NCBI GenBank assembly: GCA_014804675.1
Contig: JAAUZH010000023.1
Coordinates: 1-44,131 of the forward strand
Length of the DNA: 44,131 nucleotides
From: Lachnospiraceae bacterium
GTDB taxonomy: Bacteria > Bacillota > Clostridia > Lachnospirales > Lachnospiraceae
Reading direction: 5' to 3'
Shown here: positions 7,977 to 16,476 of the stretch, piece after piece
Position numbering within the stretch: the first letter of the stretch is position 1
Layout: each line of letters opens with the position of its first letter
Program-made: the position numbers and the translations under genes
Notes under the pieces: generated by a model
Database searches by the model: none
The model's input: the letters and a program-made list of their open reading frames with translations, nothing else
What the model was told of the DNA's origin: nothing

Positions 7977-9152
7977 TTATTCCTCCATACCCATTAACCG
8001 GATATGTCCTGTTAAAAGCTCCTGCATCATGCCTTGTTTGATTTGCTGATATTTGGTAAGCTTCTTTTCTAATTGTTCAATCTCATTGTCCATATCAGCA
8101 AGAACTTCAGTAATAGCTGTCTGTTCTTTTATACCTGGCCGCAAAAAAGTAAATTTCTTTATACTTTCTGCAGAAAGATTCGGTTGGGAGCTTCCATTAT
8201 TTTCCTCAATTATCATTTTCTTGAAGCTGGAAAATCCTAATATTTGAAAAAGGTAGCGATTTAATAAATACTTTTCATTACTGCGTAATAATGCTAACGA
8301 AGATGCAGGGGCACCGCCATCAAAATTACAAATGGCATATTTCCCCAGGGAACCTCTTAGACATATCAATATGTCCCCTTTGTTTATTTTTGCGCCCCCT
8401 ATCATTTCATACTTTTTATCTGATATGTAATTCATATTAGAAAAATCTACTATTCCATTATGTAAATGGCCTGCATTGATAAATGGAATACCTGTTTTGA
8501 CAAACTCACTATCGGTTGGATAATTAGCACCCCTGTCTCCATTTAATACAAGACAAACATCGCCTAAAATACATTCCTCCCATTTCTCATGAAATTCTGC
8601 TAAACGTTTCTTTCCCGTAAGCAATTCCTGCATAGCCCCCTGCTTTATGGCTTTCTTTTTATCAATCAGCTTCTGTAAAGAAATAATCAGATTATCAACA
8701 CTTGTAAGAACTTCGGCAATCGCAGCCTGTTCCCTTGTGCTGGGAATCGGAATCTGCATTTTTGCTATCGTATCACGCCTGACAGAATCGACAGAGGACT
8801 TTGCTGTATATTTTTCTACTTCTCTTAAGAAATTCATTTTAAAATAATAGTATAGGAACCTGCCCATTATCCCATTGAATTCTGACAATACATACACTCT
8901 CTGGTGCACATCAAACTTTCCAATATAATAATGAAATACCTTTCCGGTACCAACTCCATCGCCGGCAGTTAATACTGCCTCACAATCATAATGGTATGTA
9001 TCAATATGTTCCGCTTTTTGAGAGCGCACAAAAAACGGATACTTTCCATTATCCTTTTTATCTTCTGTATTTCTGCTTCCAGTTTCAATCCGGACACGGT
9101 GACCGAGAATATCCACTTCCCAATCTATGGGAAACATATTGTTATCTACCAT
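7977..9152 (-). CDS. hsdS: Type I restriction-modification specificity subunit HsdS
   Basis: This encodes 391 residues with the two-half HsdS layout. Target recognition domain 1 covers about residues 5-150, followed by a conserved helix with STREQAAIAEVLTSVDNLI and KQGAMQELLTGKKRL. Domain 2 covers about 190-345, followed by a second helix with KEQTAITEVLADMDNEIEQL and KQGMMQELLTGHIRL. The repeated REQ/KEQ and QELLTG motifs mark the coiled-coil conserved regions that set the distance between the two half-sites. The start overlaps the hsdM stop by 7 bases (ATGGTAG), so the two are translationally coupled. HsdS directs the methylase to a bipartite asymmetric site whose sequence cannot be read from the protein. 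The gene looks intact. Confidence 0.92.
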   Translation of the reverse strand: MVDNNMFPIDWEVDILGHRVRIETGSRNTEDKKDNGKYPFFVRSQKAEHIDTYHYDCEAVLTAGDGVGTGKVFHYYIGKFDVHQRVYVLSEFNGIMGRFLYYYFKMNFLREVEKYTAKSSVDSVRRDTIAKMQIPIPSTREQAAIAEVLTSVDNLIISLQKLIDKKKAIKQGAMQELLTGKKRLAEFHEKWEECILGDVCLVLNGDRGANYPTDSEFVKTGIPFINAGHLHNGIVDFSNMNYISDKKYEMIGGAKINKGDILICLRGSLGKYAICNFDGGAPASSLALLRSNEKYLLNRYLFQILGFSSFKKMIIEENNGSSQPNLSAESIKKFTFLRPGIKEQTAITEVLADMDNEIEQLEKKLTKYQQIKQGMMQELLTGHIRLMGMEE

Positions 9153-11593
9153 GCAAATCCCATCCTCTCTAAATGAGATTTTACCTTCGCTTCATGTCCT
9201 GCCACCTCATCCGTGCATTCTTTCAAAGTATATTCATACCGCTCTACCAGTTCGGTCATGCGCTTGGAAAGTTGATGGGAAACTGCTGAATGAATTGCGT
9301 CTATTCCGCTGTAAATTGCAGCAAACCATTTTTCTTCCACTAGCAAATGCTTGATTTCCTCAGTGGTCAATTGTGGATACTTTTTCTCAAGCATTGCATC
9401 TAAATCTGCTTCTGCCTGTTTCAGTGTTTTTTTGGAATCTGCTTCTGCTTCCAACAATTTTACATATTCCTGTAGCAGCTGCAGTTCCTTTTTTGCCGAC
9501 AAATCCTTTTTCAATTCGTTTATTCGTCTGGTGAGGGTTGCTTTTTTTAAATCCTCCAACTGAAAAAATATGCCATCCTCGCCACTATTCTTTTCTGTTA
9601 TTTTCATTAACTTAGAAGTTATTTCCTCTAATTGTTCCTGCCGCATATCAATTGTTTTTAATTCTTTCTGAAAATATTGTGCTGCAAGCAATGCCTTAGG
9701 AATTACCCTTCCCTCAAAATCCTTGACTTTATTTGTTTGGACTTCAATAGTCTGCCCGTTTTCTTTTTTCTTTTTTTTCACATAATCATATGAAATCTCC
9801 CGCCCTATTTCATAACCGTCATAACAAACCGCATATACGTCATCTTGCATTGTTTCCGCCCAATATTCCATAAGCACCTGATAAACATCATATTTATCCA
9901 ATAATGGAACGGCAGAAAAATCCTTCAACAATTTTTCGGATATTTGTTCAATCAGTACTTTCGGCTGCTGACTCCTTGTCAGATTCATCAAAACAGGCGC
10001 TACAGCATGTTTCCATTTCAAATATATCTCATCCACTAAATCCGCATGCCGAATAAATTCCTCGTGAGATATAATTGTATTGGTAACATCATTTTTATTT
10101 ACCAGAGAACAATAATAATTTTCTCTTAAGGGCTGAAATAAGGCTGATTTTAAATTTGGATATACATTCCAGTAATGCTCCATACTATCCACATCAGCAG
10201 TTGGAATCCCTCCATTGAGATGTGCATTGATATCCTGCAAATCTTCCGCTTCACTGCTGTCTATATAACGTGGAAGATTCAGGTTGTAATCATTTGTAAT
10301 TTTTATTTCTTCATTCGATACGAAGCGGGCATATTTTGCATTTGCTTCATCCATGCTGAGAAATGTGCTCACGATTTTATGGATATCCTGTTCTCTCAAA
10401 CGATTTTTGTTTCCATCCTTTATAAAATCCTTGCTGGCATCTATCATAAAAACACCCTTACGATTTTTGGCATCTTCTTTATCGATCACAAGAATACATG
10501 CAGGTATACCTGTGCCGTAGAACAGGTTTGACGGCAGGCCGATGATGCCTTTAATGTAACCGTGGTCAATAATCTTCTTACGGATATCTGCTTCTGCATT
10601 CCCTCTGAACAATACCCCATGGGGAAGAATGATAGCCGCTTTTCCAGTTGGTTTTAAAGATTTCAGCACATGCAGCAGCCAGGCATAATCCCCGTTTTTT
10701 TCCGGCGGCACTCCAAAATCGCTTTCTGTATATCTTTCATAAATATCCGGAATTACAATGCCATCCATCCAGGATTTATCGGAAAACGGCGGATTCACCA
10801 CAATGTAATCAAAGGTTTTTAGAAGTCTGGCATTTTTTTCATTTTTATATTTGGGTGAGGAGATTGTACTGCCCCTTGCAATTTCACCTGCCCCTTTATT
10901 ATGCAAAACCAGATTCATACGTGCAAGGCCTGCCGTTACATTATCTTTTTCCTGTCCAAATATGGTAATATCACCAGGAGCCTCATCTGCTGCACGTATT
11001 AGCAAAGAGCCTGAACCGCAAGCAGGATCATATACAGTCATGCTGGAATCAGTTGCATTACTAATACCGATCACTTTTGCCATAATGCGGGAAACCTCGC
11101 CGGGAGTATAAAACTGTCCTTTGCTTTTACCGGAATCCTGAGCGAATTTTCTCATCAGGAATTCATAGGCATCGCCTAAAATGTCATCATCCACAGCACG
11201 ATTATTAGTAAAATCCAGTTCTGGTTTTTGAAAAATCTCCACAAGTCCGGAAAGCTTATCTACCGCCTCTTTATCGCTTCCCAGCTCTTCACTATTAAAA
11301 TCTGCAATATCAATAATGCCTTTCAGTTTATTTACCGCTGCCAGCTTGCTTATTACAGTATTGATGCCTTCTCCAATATTCCTTTTATATTTTAATTCCA
11401 GAATGTCATCAAAGCTGCCGCCTTCCGGCACTTCAATATCCCAATTATCACTGCTTTTATAACGGTCTGAAACATATTTTACAAATAACAAGGTTAAAAT
11501 ATAATCTTTATATCGGGCCGGTTCTACACCTCCGCGCAATTTATCGCATGCAGCCCATATCTGCCCATATATTTCGCATTTCTTAATTGCCAT
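9146..11593 (-). CDS. hsdM: Type I DNA adenine methyltransferase HsdM with an extended C-terminus
   Basis: This encodes 815 residues from the ATG at 11593, preceded by AGAGGA; upstream in-frame codons would overrun the promoter. The N-terminal HsdM helical domain is followed by the SAM-binding motif DPACGSG (about residue 190) and the catalytic NPPFSD motif (about 265), diagnostic of N6-adenine methylases. A typical HsdM is about 500 residues; this one carries ~300 more, rich in charged coiled coil and ending next to HsdS. Such long M subunits are seen in other clostridial type I systems. It forms M2S with HsdS. No HsdR gene is present on either side: MATE lies upstream and a terminator plus an unrelated gene lies downstream, so here the pair can only methylate. 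Confidence 0.92.
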   Translation of the reverse strand: MAIKKCEIYGQIWAACDKLRGGVEPARYKDYILTLLFVKYVSDRYKSSDNWDIEVPEGGSFDDILELKYKRNIGEGINTVISKLAAVNKLKGIIDIADFNSEELGSDKEAVDKLSGLVEIFQKPELDFTNNRAVDDDILGDAYEFLMRKFAQDSGKSKGQFYTPGEVSRIMAKVIGISNATDSSMTVYDPACGSGSLLIRAADEAPGDITIFGQEKDNVTAGLARMNLVLHNKGAGEIARGSTISSPKYKNEKNARLLKTFDYIVVNPPFSDKSWMDGIVIPDIYERYTESDFGVPPEKNGDYAWLLHVLKSLKPTGKAAIILPHGVLFRGNAEADIRKKIIDHGYIKGIIGLPSNLFYGTGIPACILVIDKEDAKNRKGVFMIDASKDFIKDGNKNRLREQDIHKIVSTFLSMDEANAKYARFVSNEEIKITNDYNLNLPRYIDSSEAEDLQDINAHLNGGIPTADVDSMEHYWNVYPNLKSALFQPLRENYYCSLVNKNDVTNTIISHEEFIRHADLVDEIYLKWKHAVAPVLMNLTRSQQPKVLIEQISEKLLKDFSAVPLLDKYDVYQVLMEYWAETMQDDVYAVCYDGYEIGREISYDYVKKKKKENGQTIEVQTNKVKDFEGRVIPKALLAAQYFQKELKTIDMRQEQLEEITSKLMKITEKNSGEDGIFFQLEDLKKATLTRRINELKKDLSAKKELQLLQEYVKLLEAEADSKKTLKQAEADLDAMLEKKYPQLTTEEIKHLLVEEKWFAAIYSGIDAIHSAVSHQLSKRMTELVERYEYTLKECTDEVAGHEAKVKSHLERMGFAW

Positions 11594-11650
11594 GAAACTA
11601 TCCTCTTTTTTATAAATTTTTGACTTTATCATGCCTGTTTTACATATCAC

Positions 11651-11679
11651 AGTATAGCATATGGCATATTTGTGAACAA
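11651..11679 (-). promoter_or_regulatory. Sigma-A-type promoter for hsdM-hsdS
   Basis: On the minus strand, TTGTTC (11679-11674) and TATACT (11656-11651) are separated by 17 bases. The promoter lies 58 bases before the hsdM start. Confidence 0.7.
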
Positions 11680-11790
11680 TTATTTTTTTAGAAGCTAAAG
11701 AAATGGATAGTACGGAATGGCCTGTGTTATTTCTCCCCCATATTATACTGGAAAAAAGCATTGAGGTATAGTATTATATCATAAAGTCAA

Positions 11791-13146
11791 ATGAAAAAGA
11801 GTGATATTGCTATGGAAGATAAAAAAACACTATTCGACTTATCGTGGCCTATATTTTTAGAAAGTGTTCTGTTCTCCTTAATGGGAAGTGCAGATGTGCT
11901 TATGCTGTCCGGCTATTCGGATCATGCAGTAGGCGCAGTAGGCATAGTAAACCAGATTTTATTTTCTTTTCTGGTCATTGCAAGAGTGATTACGGCAGGA
12001 AGCGGTATTTTATGCGCCCAGTACATTGGGGCAAATAAAGAAAAAAAGGATATGAAGTCCCTTATCTTTACCGGAATTTTTGTAAATGGAATTCTGGGAG
12101 GCTGCTTCAGCATTTTTCTTGTATTCAGTTATCCGCTTTTGTTTCGGATGATGGGAATCGATCCGGTCATGTATGAATATGCAAAGGAATATATGCTGAT
12201 TATTGGAGGTTCTCTTTTTATTCAGTTTATCAGCATGACCATTTCTTCTTTTTTAAGGTCTTATGGCAAGACAAAAGAAACGATGCTGATTTCGGTTTTT
12301 GCTAATTTATGTAACATCGTGCTGGATTACATATTTATTTACGGAAAGCTGGGGCTGCCGTCTCTTGGAGTATCCGGCGCTGCAATTGCAACCGCTTTTT
12401 GCAATTTATTAGGCTGTGTGATTTATATGATATTTTTGGAAAAAAAGATTATGCCCGGTTTTTATAAGGAAACGGTATGGGAAGAAAATAAGGCAGTATT
12501 AAAAGTAATCCTGCAATATGGAATGCCGGCAGCAGGAGAACAATTTTCCTATACGATGGCAAAGCTATGCATTATGGCAATTATAACCAGAATTGGAGTG
12601 GCGGCGGTTACCACCTACTCATATCTCAATACGATTGTCAGCTTTGTCTACTTGTTTGCTTTGGCAGTAGGACAGGGCAGCGGTATACTCATTGGATGGA
12701 AAATAGGCGGGAAAGAAAGGGAAAAGGCATATGAAATCGGTATATTTTCTACAAAGATTTCCTTTTCTATAAGTATGTTCATTACTTTAGGGCTTTTTTT
12801 CTTACGCCGGCAGATGTTGGGAATTTTTACAAAGGATCAGGAAATCATTGCGCTGGGCATAATGGTTCTTGCCAGCGAATTTCTATTGGAAGCAGGAAGG
12901 AGTGTCAATCTGGTTCTGGTCAATGGGCTAAGGGCAATGGGGGACGTGAACTTTCCTTTGTATATTGGATTGTTTTCCATGTGGTTTTTTGCGGTAGGGT
13001 TCAGCTTTCTTTTAGGAATTCCTCTTGGTTTGGGATTGCTAGGCGTCTGGATTGCTTTGGGGCTTGATGAAGTCTTTCGGGCAGCAGGGATGGCTGTCAG
13101 GTGGTGGAGGAATTTTAAGCTGACGGATGCAGAGGGTGCCCTATAG
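11791..13146 (+). CDS. MATE family multidrug/sodium antiporter
   Basis: This encodes 451 residues with twelve predicted membrane helices in two homologous six-helix halves, the standard MATE size. Typical family stretches include GAVGIVNQILFSFLVIARVI, GVSGAAIATAFCNLLGC and, in the second half, MPAAGEQFSYTMAKL. It would export cationic or amphipathic compounds in exchange for Na+ or H+; the substrate cannot be inferred. ATG 11791 has no obvious ribosome site. The in-frame ATG at 11812 follows AAAAAGAG by about 10 bases and is an alternative start. It is divergent from hsdM with 197 bases between them and is probably expressed alone. Confidence 0.9.
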   Translation: MKKSDIAMEDKKTLFDLSWPIFLESVLFSLMGSADVLMLSGYSDHAVGAVGIVNQILFSFLVIARVITAGSGILCAQYIGANKEKKDMKSLIFTGIFVNGILGGCFSIFLVFSYPLLFRMMGIDPVMYEYAKEYMLIIGGSLFIQFISMTISSFLRSYGKTKETMLISVFANLCNIVLDYIFIYGKLGLPSLGVSGAAIATAFCNLLGCVIYMIFLEKKIMPGFYKETVWEENKAVLKVILQYGMPAAGEQFSYTMAKLCIMAIITRIGVAAVTTYSYLNTIVSFVYLFALAVGQGSGILIGWKIGGKEREKAYEIGIFSTKISFSISMFITLGLFFLRRQMLGIFTKDQEIIALGIMVLASEFLLEAGRSVNLVLVNGLRAMGDVNFPLYIGLFSMWFFAVGFSFLLGIPLGLGLLGVWIALGLDEVFRAAGMAVRWWRNFKLTDAEGAL

Positions 13147-13318
13147 TTGATTTTTATTTTTTAATGGAAACAGGAGACTTATCATCGTCTCCCGTCCTGA
13201 TGAATTTCACGGAAGAGCGCTTCCACGAAAAACAGATATTCAGTTGCTTACAACTGAAATTGAATATAGCTAGATATGATAAATAGAAAGAATCAACTCT
13301 TATAATTCAAATCCTTTC
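13147..13318. other. Hairpin-rich gap between convergent MATE and XRE genes
   Basis: Two small stems are visible: GGAGAC/GTCTCC (13173-13178 with 13187-13192) and TTCAGTTG/CAACTGAA (13239-13246 with 13251-13258). Neither has a clear T-run. They may stop transcription of the two converging genes. No ORF is seen. Confidence 0.4.
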
Positions 13319-13654
13319 CTATTCTCTATGAACCAATTTTGATGCTAAATCTAACACAATCTCTTTATCAACATGATTCAGCTTACTGTAATAATAGAAA
13401 AGCTGGGAAAAAGCAGAGGCTTCCTTTTGGATGGAAATTTTTACGTTTACCGGGAGTCTTTCATTTGTCAGGCATAAAAAATAATCGGTTGATACGCCAA
13501 AATAGCAGGATAATGCTACAATCTGACTTCCATTTACATTTGCACTTTCCGTTTCCATCTTGCATAAAGAAGATTGGGAGATATGGGTGTATATGCTGAG
13601 TTGGGTTTGTGTTAAATTTTTTTCCATTCGTAATTCTTTTAATCGTGTCTTCAT
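13319..13654 (-). CDS. XRE-family helix-turn-helix transcriptional regulator
   Basis: This encodes 111 residues. The Cro/C1-type HTH occupies residues about 4-60 (LKELRMEKNLTQTQLSIYTH, then SQSSLCKMETESANVNGSQI), ending with the common FGVSTDYFL segment. The C-terminal ~45 residues are helical and may dimerise or sense a ligand. AAAGGA lies 8 bases before the start. It is divergent from the LytTR/GHKL pair at 13902, and a palindrome lies in the shared upstream region, so it may repress itself or that pair (inference). Confidence 0.85.
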   Translation of the reverse strand: MKTRLKELRMEKNLTQTQLSIYTHISQSSLCKMETESANVNGSQIVALSCYFGVSTDYFLCLTNERLPVNVKISIQKEASAFSQLFYYYSKLNHVDKEIVLDLASKLVHRE

Positions 13655-13690
13655 TTGTATAGTCCTTTCTTGTATTTTAGTTTAGTAAAG

Positions 13691-13736
13691 TGGAATAAAT
13701 ATTCCATTTAGAATATTTAGTAAGAAGTTTTGGAAT
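13691..13736. promoter_or_regulatory. Candidate operator upstream of the XRE regulator
   Basis: TGGAATAAATATTCCA (13691-13706) is an inverted repeat with 6-base arms. A further TGGAATA half-site starts at 13731. The palindrome lies 37 bases upstream of the XRE start, where its promoter is expected. Binding is inferred from position. Confidence 0.4.
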
Positions 13737-13901
13737 AATTTTCAAATAAAGAGAAGAATTTTAACATACATAAAATGGGAACTGATTAAATGAAATAAAT
13801 AAAAGAAATACTAAAGCGTTTTACAACATTTAGTGATAAAGGTATTTTATAGATGAAAATTGAAGTATTCTGTAGTATGATGAAAAAAAGAGGAAAAGGT
13901 T

Positions 13902-14654
13902 ATGGAAAGAGAATATGAAATACTTTCTACATACAAGGGAGATAAGCTTCATGTAGCAGTTTGTGATGATAAGGAAATGATTGTCCGAGGGCTGTATAAA
14001 CAACTGCATTATTTTATGGAAAAAAGAGGAATAAAATACAAAATACTTCCGTTTATCAGCCCCATAAGGCTTTTAGAATGTCAGAAGAGCATACATATTT
14101 TATTTCTTGATATTGATATGCCTCAGATGAATGGGCTGCTGACAGCAAAGAAGGCTTCGGAAAAATGGGATGATATAAAGATTATTTTTTTGACGGCCCA
14201 TATGGAATATATGCAAAGCGCCTTTAAGGTAAAGACCTTTCGATACTTATTAAAGCCCTTTAAAAAGGAAGACATAAGGGAAGCCCTTTATGAGGCAATG
14301 GACGTGCTTTTGGAAAAAAGGTTTAAGCTTATTAAGGTTCATGACATGGTCATCCAGATCAATATTCCAGAAATATATTATATAGAGGCATTAGGTGACC
14401 AGTCGGCTGTTTTCATGGAAAATGACTATATGATAAGCAATGTGACCTTGAAGGAATGGTGTGGGGAAAATTATCCGGATTTATATCGGTGTAATAAAAG
14501 CTATATTGTGAATTTTTTGCATGTGGAGAAAATCAAAGACAAAGTTTTTTTAACTAACGGAAAGGAGCTTCCTGTTGCTGTTAGGAAAAGACGGCAGATT
14601 AAGGAGGCTTACTATTCTTATAGAAAGGAAAAGGCAAGAATTTTATGGGATTAG
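13902..14654 (+). CDS. LytTR-family response regulator (AgrA-like), first locus
   Basis: This encodes 250 residues with an AGAGGAAAAGG ribosome site. The receiver domain (about residues 15-135) has the acidic pair D22/D23 and phospho-acceptor D70 in ILFLDIDMPQMNG, followed by FLTAH and the switch-region lysine in LLKPFKKED. The C-terminal LytTR DNA-binding domain (about 145-245) has the typical YIEALGDQSAVFM, LYRCNKSYIVNFLHVEKI and PVAVRKRR segments. It would bind paired direct repeats and activate nearby promoters. Its stop overlaps the following kinase gene by 10 bases, so the two form a pair. No agrB or agrD partner is adjacent, so its target and signal are not clear from sequence. Confidence 0.92.
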   Translation: MEREYEILSTYKGDKLHVAVCDDKEMIVRGLYKQLHYFMEKRGIKYKILPFISPIRLLECQKSIHILFLDIDMPQMNGLLTAKKASEKWDDIKIIFLTAHMEYMQSAFKVKTFRYLLKPFKKEDIREALYEAMDVLLEKRFKLIKVHDMVIQINIPEIYYIEALGDQSAVFMENDYMISNVTLKEWCGENYPDLYRCNKSYIVNFLHVEKIKDKVFLTNGKELPVAVRKRRQIKEAYYSYRKEKARILWD

Positions 14655-15952
14655 GTATGGATATTTTCTATTGGGTTAGTAATTACTTATTGGAATTTTT
14701 AAAATTAAATATTTTTGTGTTTGGTATTTTTAATTGTCCAGGCAGAGGAAAGAAAATGCAATGGGTGCCTTCGGTGGCTGCAATTATTTTTATTAGTGCA
14801 CATGCAATTATATGGAAATATAATAAAAATATTGTTTTACTTATTACTATCTTGTTAATTGCCAATGTTTTTCTTGCATTAAAAAGAAAAAAGGATATTT
14901 TTTTAGTAATACTGGCATTTGTAATGGTGGCGGTTATAGAAGCTATTTTAGAAGGAATCATTCAGATTTTATGTGGACCGGAGCTATTAAAGGGAATTAG
15001 CGAGGAGGCAATCGGTTTTTTGCTAAATATATTTTCCGGAATATGTCTTTTGATTACGGGGGGAGTATTACATAGAAAGAAAAACCTATTTTACTTTTCA
15101 GCCAAAAATGTAACTCTGGTATTTATGGGATTGATAGGCATGATGGCTTACTTATATCCTATTCAATATAGTTATGGAGTATTGGAAACAAATGCAAGTA
15201 TGCTGAAAAAGTCTTTGCTGGGTGTTTCTGTAAGCAGTATTCTTTTCTTTATTATTTGTTTTGTAAATTTAAAATCCATCAATGAAAGGGAAGCATATAA
15301 GGAAAAGGCAAAATCCTATGAAGAATATGTAATCAAGCAGGAATTATACTATAAGGAACTGTTACAAAAGGATAGGGAAACAAAACAATTCCGGCATGAC
15401 ATGCTCAACCACCTTGCTTGTCTGATTGGATATTTAGAGGATGGAGAAAATGAAAGGGCAATGGAATATGTACAGGAAATGACAGGGGTTGCAAGGAATT
15501 TTACGAAAAAGATTCTCACAGGAAATGATACGATTGATATTGTGGCTGCTGATGTATTTCGGCAGGAAGAGGAAGTGAAGCTGGATTGGCAGGGAAGATT
15601 TCCACAGGAATCAGCCATTTCAGATATGGATTTATGTATTCTGTTTTCTAATCTGTTAAAAAATGCCTTGGAGGCTGCAAGACTCTACAAAGGAGGTTCA
15701 AAAGAAGTTACGGTGTTGGTAAAAGGGCTGCCTCCCACTTACTTTATTTATGTGAAAAATCCTTGTAATCAGGAACTCAAAATAGACGGAAATAAATTTC
15801 TTACTGTAAAAAAGGATAAAGGGAATCATGGATTTGGCATGTTGAATATTGAGCAGGTAATAAAAAAATATGGAGGCTCCATTGTATATGATTACAAAGC
15901 CCCATTTTTTACGGTATCCATTTGTCTGGAGGAGTTGGTAAAAGAAAAGTGA
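14645..15952 (+). CDS. GHKL sensor histidine kinase (AgrC-like), first locus
   Basis: This encodes 435 residues. Six to seven membrane helices occupy about residues 10-215 and form the ligand-sensing part. A linker helix (YKEKAKSYEEYVIKQELYYK) leads to the phospho-acceptor H251 in KQFRHDMLNHLACL. The GHKL ATPase domain shows the N-box LFSNLLKNALEAA and the G-box NHGFGMLNIEQVIKKYGG. It would phosphorylate the regulator encoded just upstream. This architecture (polytopic input plus HATPase_c_5 type) is used for peptide sensing in AgrC, ComD and related kinases. Its ligand is unknown; a 15-codon ORF at 16119 is a speculative source. Confidence 0.9.
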   Translation: MGLGMDIFYWVSNYLLEFLKLNIFVFGIFNCPGRGKKMQWVPSVAAIIFISAHAIIWKYNKNIVLLITILLIANVFLALKRKKDIFLVILAFVMVAVIEAILEGIIQILCGPELLKGISEEAIGFLLNIFSGICLLITGGVLHRKKNLFYFSAKNVTLVFMGLIGMMAYLYPIQYSYGVLETNASMLKKSLLGVSVSSILFFIICFVNLKSINEREAYKEKAKSYEEYVIKQELYYKELLQKDRETKQFRHDMLNHLACLIGYLEDGENERAMEYVQEMTGVARNFTKKILTGNDTIDIVAADVFRQEEEVKLDWQGRFPQESAISDMDLCILFSNLLKNALEAARLYKGGSKEVTVLVKGLPPTYFIYVKNPCNQELKIDGNKFLTVKKDKGNHGFGMLNIEQVIKKYGGSIVYDYKAPFFTVSICLEELVKEK

Positions 15953-16017
15953 CAGTAAATTTAATCCACAATTATCGACGATAATCGACAAAACTTGATG
16001 TTAGCCGAGGATTTATA

Positions 16018-16062
16018 GAAAAAGAAACTATAGCAATTTAAATTAGCTATTGATTCTTTTTT
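16018..16062 (+). terminator. Intrinsic terminator after the first LytTR/GHKL operon
   Basis: An AAGAA..TATAGC arm (about 16022-16034) pairs with GCTAT..TTCTT (16046-16058), and a T-run follows (through 16062). It lies 66 bases after the kinase stop. Confidence 0.75.
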
Positions 16063-16118
16063 GTGAATGCTTCTGCTTTCACGAAAAGGGAAATTATTTT
16101 GTGAAGGAGGCATACGCT

Positions 16119-16166
16119 ATGAATTTATGTTTTTGGCTAGTTGTGAGATGGTTTCTAGCAACATAA
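16119..16166 (+). CDS. Possible 15-residue peptide ORF between two terminators
   Basis: An optimal AAGGAGG (16104-16110) lies 8 bases before ATG 16119. The frame reads MNLCFWLVVRWFLAT and stops at TAA 16164. It is bounded by the operon terminator at 16018-16062 and by a long stem-loop at 16192-16241. It may be a signal or leader peptide, or the remnant of a longer gene. A ribosome site this strong on a very short ORF is the only positive evidence. Confidence 0.35.
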   Translation: MNLCFWLVVRWFLAT

Positions 16167-16191
16167 TTAAAATTTACAAAAATGCTGCCCT

Positions 16192-16241
16192 AAATATAAG
16201 AACTGAAAAAGAATTATTTCTCTTTTCCGGTTCTTATATTT
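16192..16241. terminator. Long 21-bp near-perfect stem-loop, probable bidirectional terminator
   Basis: The arm at 16192-16212 pairs with 16221-16241 with one G-T wobble and one mismatch, around an 8-base loop. A moderately T-rich stretch follows on the plus strand. On the minus strand it lies just after the small frame ending at 16245. Confidence 0.65.
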
Positions 16242-16244
16242 ATT

Positions 16245-16433
16245 TTATGCAAAAGCTTCTGCCAAAATGACAAGCATATTTAATATCCCGTCTATAAAAA
16301 ATCGAAGCAAAGAAAAAATACCAGTAATATCAACAATACCGTTTTCCACTTTTCCTTCCAGCAAATAAGTAATTGCCTGCTCCCAACAAACATACAATAA
16401 AAAAACAAGAAGAAACACGAATTTTGTAGCATT
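16245..16433 (-). other. Coding-like minus-strand frame without a good start codon
   Basis: The minus-strand frame from 16433 to the TAA at 16245 reads through WEQAITYLLEGKVENGIVDI and RFFIDGILNMLVILAEAFA, with a hydrophobic N-terminal stretch (FVFLLVFLLYVC). The only in-frame start near its head is GTG 16418, without a ribosome site. An ATG at about 16437 opens a signal-peptide-like start in another frame. It may be a frameshifted small membrane gene or chance. Nothing else is seen in 16271-16476. Confidence 0.3.
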
Positions 16434-16476
16434 TCATATACTAATAGGAAAGAAGCTGTCATATCAGAGGTATGCT

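Noticed and set aside
13902..15952. Calling the first LytTR/GHKL pair agrA and agrC
   Set aside because: No agrB or agrD lies nearby and the family is shared by other peptide and non-peptide systems, so only the second locus, with agrD and agrB, gets the names.
16067..16270. A 67-codon plus-strand frame overlapping the 15-codon ORF
   Set aside because: It has no ribosome site at its start, runs through a 21-bp stem-loop, and its composition does not look like a protein. The AAGGAGG inside it fits the short frame better.
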